DNA from: Amoebidium appalachense
Lineage: Eukaryota; Ichthyosporea
DNA length: 64,000 nucleotides
Direction: 5' to 3'
Assembly (NCBI GenBank): GCA_963693365.1
Contig: CAVNZM010000017.1
Coordinates: 5,828,001-5,892,000, forward strand
The notes beneath the pieces were generated by a model, which saw only the letters and a list, made by a program, of their open reading frames with translations, had not been told where the DNA came from and did not search any database. Within the stretch, counting starts at the first letter, position 1. The number at the start of each line of letters is the position of its first letter. Position numbers and translations under genes: made by a program. Positions 57,820-64,000 of this stretch are shown here, piece after piece.

Positions 57820-58499
57820 GGGGGGGGGGGGGGGAGGGGGGGAGGGGGGGGGGGGGGGGGGGGGGGGAGGGGGGGGAGGGACGGGGGGTATGTCTGTTTG
57901 CAAGGAGGGGGAAGGGGCGGGTGGGTACCTGGTCTGAATATACCCCACTGGGGGGGACAGGGGGGGCGGGCAGGGGGGGTGGGGTGGTTCAACTCCCAGA
58001 AAGTTACCAGCCAGGTTTGAACTGGCCTTTAAGCGCTTGGCCGGATTCAACGAAAAACTTTATTAATTCTCAGTCCTTCATTCTTTTGTAGAGTTTTCCA
58101 TATGTACACAATGATTGACTCTGCCCACAGATTTTGGTTGTAATAGATTGCGGGACTCTGGTGTGCGTTTTTTTCCGATTGTGAGTGTGCGTTCGTGCAA
58201 GTTTGTGTCCGTCACTGCGTGCCATCCCCTGAGATGTATTCACGTTTTCCACACACATAAGGACACCTTTTCAAACAGTCAAATGTGGCTTTAGTTTGAT
58301 CACAGACCATACCCTGTGCCCTTAAAGTTTACTACACACGCACAAAAGGACAAAACAGAACTTCCGATAAAGGGGCACAAGTTTGTCCATCAAGCACAGG
58401 CCGAGCGACTACCACATGCACACGAAAAACGAAAAATCAGACAGAACTGCAGGAGGGGTGTTTGGGGGGAAGGGGGGGTGGGGGGGTGGGGGTGGGGGT

Positions 58500-58538
<39 letters not shown>

Positions 58539-59333
58539 GGGGGGGGGGAGGCGGGGATGTGCTCAAGCGCAGTTGATGTTTTTCCCACAATCAAAGCCAA
58601 AAAGAGGAAAAAGAAGTACTGAATGCGTGTATGCTGCAAAAATAACGGGTGACCGGCAAAAGCCTTCTGCAGATTGTTCCTGCACTGATCGGCTGGTGAT
58701 ATGGCACCACGGAAGTATCGACAAAAATGTTCGCCTTTACCTGCTGCTAAAGAGTACAAAATTAAGAGCTTCAAATATTTGTGCAAATCGAGGATTTGAA
58801 CCGTAGAAGGGAGAACAGCTATGCATGAATTCGAAATTATTTTTGTACAGTGGCGGCGTAGTAAAGGGAATACACCAGGTTACCGTAACTCCATTCAGCC
58901 TAATTAAATCACTTCTTTCTTCTGTATTCCCTTTGCAATTGTACTCAGGTTCTGATTTCGAAATTCCCAGGATTTCTCTTGAAGTTGTTGGTCTCATCAG
59001 TAAAAATCACTAGACCTCGCAGACTCCTTTACCGCCCTTTCTGATGACCGGCAGCATGACATTTGCAGCAAGTGGCTCTACACTCTCCACTGATGCTTCC
59101 CTTCGAATTCAGGCTGTGTGAGATTTTTCCCTCAAAGCCTATCCGTTCCAAATGTTACCTCTTAGAAAAACTCGGATCTTTCTCGACTTCAGGCTATTTG
59201 CTTGTGGGCAGTGCCCTACAGTGATGGTGGTGGTGCACACGATCGTAATAACGTGAATGGGTGCACCTGCGTGCGTGGGTGTGTGTTGCGAAAGGGAGCG
59301 GGTTGGGGTGTTTTTTTTTTTTGTTGTTGTTGT

Positions 59334-59375
<42 letters not shown>

Positions 59376-60081
59376 CTCAAAAAGGGAGAGGATTCATCTA
59401 CATTACTGTAGATGGTATTATAGCCTGATAGCCACCGTTTGTGCATAATGATGCCCGTAGAAAAGGACATACATCTCCAGTCCCTCTGCTCAGGTAAAAG
59501 CACACGTGTGTGTTGAGTGTACACGGGCACTCATTTTGCACACATGTGTCCACCCATGCACGTGTCCCTGCACGCCAATGACGTGCATGCGACGAACGTG
59601 TGTGTGTGTGTGCTTGTGTGTGCACACAGATGTGGTGTGTGTGTGTGTATGTGTGTGTGACCCGCCTAGGTTCATGTGTGCGTGTGACAAAGTGTGCACA
59701 CATACGTGTATGAGCAGGGGAAAAGTATTACATCAGCATATTTGCCAGCGAGTGTCGAAAGCACAAGAGAATGCATGTGTCGGGTCACAGACCACGCCCA
59801 GTTTATTTGCTATCATGTTTATCATTGGGCTAGCTCATTTCTTGGCCGATATCAAGCACTTACAACTATAGCTGCTATGTACATATCTCGGACTAACACT
59901 CATCAGATTCTTGCATCCAGCCCGTATCCCTCTCAAAAAAGAAAAAAAAAACAATTCAACTTGTTCAAAAAAAAAAAAAAAAAAAAAATCGAAAACTCAA
60001 AGGAAAAAGGGAATTGGAACGAGAGGGACAAACAAAACAAACCCATAACACTAGATGTAAAAAAGAAAAAAAAAAAAGAAA

Positions 60082-60122
<41 letters not shown>

Positions 60123-60123
60123 G

Positions 60124-60157
<34 letters not shown>

Positions 60158-60551
60158 ATACAAACAAAAAAATGACGGTATGCTAAGGCGTGCATGCACA
60201 CGCATACACAACACCAAGGGCAAAACTTCGAGATACACAAACACACACACAAACACACACACGGACTTGCACCACACACAGGAAAACAACTCATATCCAG
60301 AAAAACAACACCCCCCACCTCCCCCACCTTCACCATACACATACGGACGATCAAAGGATTAGCCGATGCAAGACTTGGAGAGAGTAGCCCACGAATGATC
60401 CACAACTTGCAAATGCCCTCCCTTGTGCCTCTGTCATACATGCATACGTGCACACAAGCCCCCTCCCCCCTCCCCCTCCCCCCCCCCCCCCCCCCTTCCC
60501 CCCCCCCCCCTTCCCCCCCCCCTCCCCCCTCCCCCCTCCCCAACTCCAGTA
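53601..60551. other. Long intergenic stretch, no gene recognised
   Basis: Alternates unique segments (about 54000-54420, 55860-56290, 57020-57760, 58020-58440, 58560-59330) with poly-C, poly-G, T-rich and (TG)n tracts, including G runs at 55267-55312, 58500-58537, 59336-59375 and 60081-60121 and a (TG)n at 55085-55149. No frame shows a family signature. Confidence 0.55.
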
Positions 60552-60908
60552 TTATTGTGCATTCCCGCCCTCTCCCTTCTCCTCATCCACATCCCCTCCC
60601 TTCTTCTCATCCTTCACTCCCACCCCCCCCGCCACATCTTCCGGCTTTGCATCCGCCGGCAAATAATCACACCACGGTGTGTCTGTCCTGTTACAAGTAA
60701 ATTCCACATTTACGAAATTCACCAAGTGTTCTGATACCATTTGCTGTTCGACACATATGGAGGAATAGGTGGTGGTGTTTAACCCCTCCATCGGATTGGT
60801 GATGTTAAAAATGGCCTGCTGCCCGCTGTGACGGACCTTGTCTCGGCCCCCATCGTCTGCCCGATCTACATTGACAAAAAGAGGTTTGTCAGTAAAAGAC
60901 CCTACCCC

Positions 60909-60939
<31 letters not shown>

Positions 60940-61445
60940 AGGAACAAACACGTGCACACACACACGAAATCCTCCCCCCTCCCCCCCCCCCCAAAAAAAA
61001 AAACAAAAAAACAAAAAAAAACACACACACAGAAAATTTCCCTCCATTAAAACCCCCTCTACACAAAAAAAGATGCGCGCGTACAGCACAACCCCCCCCC
61101 CCCTCCCCCCGACTTCACCCTTTCTTGTCGTCCCTTTACACCTGCATCATTCCCCCCCCCCCCCCCCCCCCCCTTCTTCTTACACACACACTCACGCAAA
61201 TCCTCCCCCTCCCCAGTTACCCTGTAGTGTTGGACCCTCATCTATAATGAACGTGTGACTGCCACTACAGCCCACGCCTACAATCACGACTGGGTACGCC
61301 TACATCTATAATAATATAGTACTCACCATCATCCACACACACACACACCCTCCCCATCACCCTCATGCTGCCTCACATAGAGCCCACCCTCACCTGTCAC
61401 CCACCCACACCCTCGGATAGGGCCTACCCTCCTTCCAACCTACCA

Positions 61446-61508
<63 letters not shown>

Positions 61509-62791
61509 TCCCCCTCCCCCCCCCCCCTCCTTCCCCCCCCCCCCCCCCCCCCCCCCCCAACCACCGCCATCACCACACATAGAAACCATTCCATCACCCA
61601 CAGCAGCAGGCCAACCTAGACCACCATGAGCCCAGCGTGTTTAAACGAGCATGCAATCCCCCCCCCCCCCCCCCCTCCCCCCGCGCACAAATGCCTAAAC
61701 CACCCATGCTGGCAATCCCAACGTCCCCCCCCCCCCTCCCCCTCCTCCCCCCCCCCCGAGCCCCCAAACACTACCCTACCCCACACCCACACAAAATTTC
61801 AAAACCTTCCCTCCCCCCCCCCCCCCCATCTCCCCAAACATCCTACCCCACCCATTCCCTTCTCTTCTCCCTTCGGTCCCCACTCCCTTGCAAACCCCCC
61901 CCCCCCCCCCCCCCCCCCAAACACCCACGAACCCCCCCACACACCCACATGGACATACCCACGTGCAGATGCCTAAAGGTCTTTGTCATTCCCGTCTTCA
62001 GCATGGGCGGCCTGTCGATCTCCAACTTGGCAAAGTCCAAAATCCTTCGCCTGAAATCGTCATCTTCCTTCCCCCACCCCCAAAACCGATTGGAGAAACC
62101 GTTGGCTGCAATCATGTCCGATATGCGCATCAGCACGATCCCTCCTAGAAATTTCCGGAATTTGTATTTAGGATGTAGGCCGGGTGCAGATACGTGGTAT
62201 GGGCCGTTCTCAGGGTATCTGCACGTACTTGTCAGCAGAGGATTTCCAATGATATCCGGATATAACTACTCATGGGATGGTTGTTTTACTCGAAATCTTC
62301 TCCTTTGTCTGTTCCTGTTTTTCATTTCATTTCTTTCATTCTGTTTCGTGCGCGCGTGCGTGTGGCAACTTTTTGTTGGGGGGCCACACACACAGAGTAT
62401 GCATCACGATTTTTGGCTTGGGTTCTACACCTGTAGGTTTATTCCTGTAAACGAAATAATGAGGAGCGAACCAAAACCTGCGTACAAGGGGTGTTCTATA
62501 CCCACTTACCAGAGTTACAAGTGTACAATATTCCTTTTGGGATGCTTTTGGGATTTACGTGTGGGGTAATGGTGGTGATGGTGATAGTGGTATTGTTTTG
62601 GGGCACGCCGCCGGCGGGGGGAGGGGGGGGGGGGGGGGGGTTCTATACCTGTAATTTAGTTCCTGCTCGAGGGGCAGCAGATCCACATCCTGTAGGGCCA
62701 CATAGTCGCAGTAGTGGGCCATGGCCACCAGTGTGCCTATATTTAGAAGTGACCCCCGGTTGAACCGCAGCTCATCTCGCTGGTTCACAAC
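60552..62791 (-). CDS. B4GALT7: B4GALT7-like xylosylprotein beta-1,4-galactosyltransferase, last three exons (5' partial)
   Basis: Minus-strand exons in order are 62791-62649, 62218-61959 and 60865-60552 (717 nt, 238 residues plus TAA), with phases 2 and 1 matching. Exon 1 of this set reads NQRDELRFNRGSLLNIG and QDVDLLPLEQELNY; the DVD (residues 35-37) is the metal-binding motif of this glycosyltransferase family. The middle exon gives PENGPYHVSAPGLHPKY, FLGG and SNRFWGWGKEDDDF (acceptor-binding and catalytic region), ending KTFRHLHV. The last exon gives EGLNTTTYSS and TPWCDYL, matching the C-terminal end of B4GALT7, then an acidic/Lys tail of about 30 residues. B4GALT7 adds the first galactose to xylose on proteoglycan linkers in the Golgi. 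The transmembrane N-terminus is not found before the window edge, so upstream exons lie beyond 64000. Confidence 0.9.
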
Positions 62792-62948
62792 CTGGCGGGA
62801 GTGAGGGGGTGGAGGGCGGGGGGAGGTGGGGTGGGGATGAGGGGGGGGTATGGGGGTAAGAAAGGGTCAATGTGTGTGAGAGGGTCGGAGGGTCCGGGGG
62901 GGGGAAGGGGGGGGAAGAGAGTGGGAGTGGGTGTAGGTGGACTTCGGG

Positions 62949-63625
62949 GGGGGGGGGGGAGGAGGGGGGCGGCGGGGGGGAGGGGGGGGGGGGGTTGAAT
63001 GCGTCAAAAAATACGAAGTACACAAGAACAAACGGATAACACGATGCAGAATGCAAGCCATACATAAAGAGTATGCATAATGAGCAGAGCCCATCCTCAG
63101 GGGGGGCCCACGTCATCCACAGTACCCGAGTTTCGACCTATTCACCTCGTTAACGAAACCCAAATAAGATACTGTTTCACTTGAACATGGGTAGGTCACC
63201 CGTCTTGATCAGAGACGAGCAGGGTTGCTTATGCAGGCAAGGGCAGTGGGAAAGGCCGGGGGTTAAGGTTGCAGCAGTAAGCAGAAGCAAGAAAAATATA
63301 GATAGGAACTCAGGAGACGGGGCTTCTAGGAAGCTCCCCCGTCGCTACCTAAGTCGATACTTCCCTGGCTAACATACTACACCAGCTGAAAAGAATTAAG
63401 TCCCGAAGGCCGCAGAATTCGCAATCAGAGGGGAAAATATGAAATTTGACCCACGCCGCAGGGTGGTAACACGCTACCAGGGCGGAACTTTAACGTCTTC
63501 GAACGGAAAGCTATGCCCCCGGATGTCAGCCGGAAATATGGTATCACCCATTGCTTTCGGCTTGAAAAAAGCCAAATCCGATTGTCCGAGTTATGTTACG
63601 CCGGCGGGAAACATGCCGCATGGGT
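62949..63625 (-). mobile_element. Full-length poly-C-tailed dispersed element, copy 2
   Basis: Reverse complement of the 8055-8687 element with a few percent differences; its C tail appears as interrupted G runs at 62949-62994 on the plus strand. It lies upstream of the visible B4GALT7 exons, presumably in an intron, and in that gene's sense direction. Confidence 0.8.
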
Positions 63626-63687
63626 TCCAAGGGAGCTGTCGCCAACAGAGCGGTGTGTGCATGCGTGCGCGTAACGCAATGTGTGAA

Positions 63688-63722
63688 GTGTGTCTATGGT
63701 GTGTGTGTGTGTGTGTGTCTAT

Positions 63723-63797
<75 letters not shown>

Positions 63798-63819
63798 TTG
63801 CGTATGGATGTGTGTGTGT

Positions 63820-63890
<71 letters not shown>

Positions 63891-63900
63891 TGTGTGTGTG
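63688..63900 (+). repeat. (TG)n microsatellite at the right edge
   Basis: About 100 TG units with TCTA and TTGCGTATGGA interruptions, adjacent to the 5' end of the full-length element copy. Confidence 0.95.
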
Positions 63901-64000
63901 CGCGCGCTGCCGGCGCAGGGCGCGGGGAGGGGGGAAGAGAAACAGAGAGAGGGTTGGGGTCGGGGGTCGTGGGAGTGACAGGGAAAGCGCGGGCATTGGG

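Overview
The window is intron-rich eukaryotic nuclear DNA, with no sign of bacterial or organellar organisation. Three spliced genes can be rebuilt from conserved protein segments, GT/AG splice sites and matching codon phases. Noncoding DNA is saturated with poly-C/poly-G runs, (CA)n/(TG)n, (GA)n and dispersed repeats. The gene content (a cyclin-G-associated kinase/auxilin with kinase, PTEN, C2 and J modules, and a B4GALT7-like xylosylprotein galactosyltransferase) suggests an animal or a unicellular relative of animals such as an ichthyosporean or choanoflagellate. The species cannot be fixed from the sequence.

Layout. 1-29.7 kb (+): 31 exons of a GAK/auxilin homolog whose N-terminal kinase lobe lies before the window. 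The exons sum to exactly 3600 nt (1199 residues plus stop) with every junction in phase. 30.7-33.3 kb: a decayed reverse-transcriptase-related segment bounded by inverted repeats of about 160 bp. 33.3-38.3 kb: intergenic DNA with copies of a second dispersed repeat. 38.4-41.5 kb (-): a four-exon gene for a 519-residue protein with about seven membrane segments. 43.4-43.9 kb: a hAT-like non-autonomous DNA element with a near-perfect 8-bp target duplication. 44-60.5 kb: gene-poor DNA with GA/CT, CA and poly-G/C tracts and clusters of a short AGCAGAATNATTCTGCT-type palindrome. 60.5-62.8 kb (-): the last three exons of a B4GALT7-like gene that continues past the right edge. 62.9-63.6 kb (-): a full-length copy of a poly-C-tailed dispersed element, also present full length at 8.05-8.72 kb (+).

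GAK/auxilin should act in clathrin uncoating: the PTEN/C2 part recruits it to membranes, the central linker carries adaptor and clathrin motifs, and the J domain engages Hsc70. The B4GALT7 homolog would act in the Golgi on proteoglycan linkers. The 7TM protein is unassigned. No functional link between the three genes is implied.

The most interesting features are the intron architecture (complementary GT/CA or G/C tracts close to both splice sites, and homopolymers beside 5' splice sites), the poly-C-tailed element family, an intact CX5R motif in the auxilin PTEN domain, and the AATTCTGC palindrome clusters. All splice calls come from reading the sequence; no transcript or database evidence was available.
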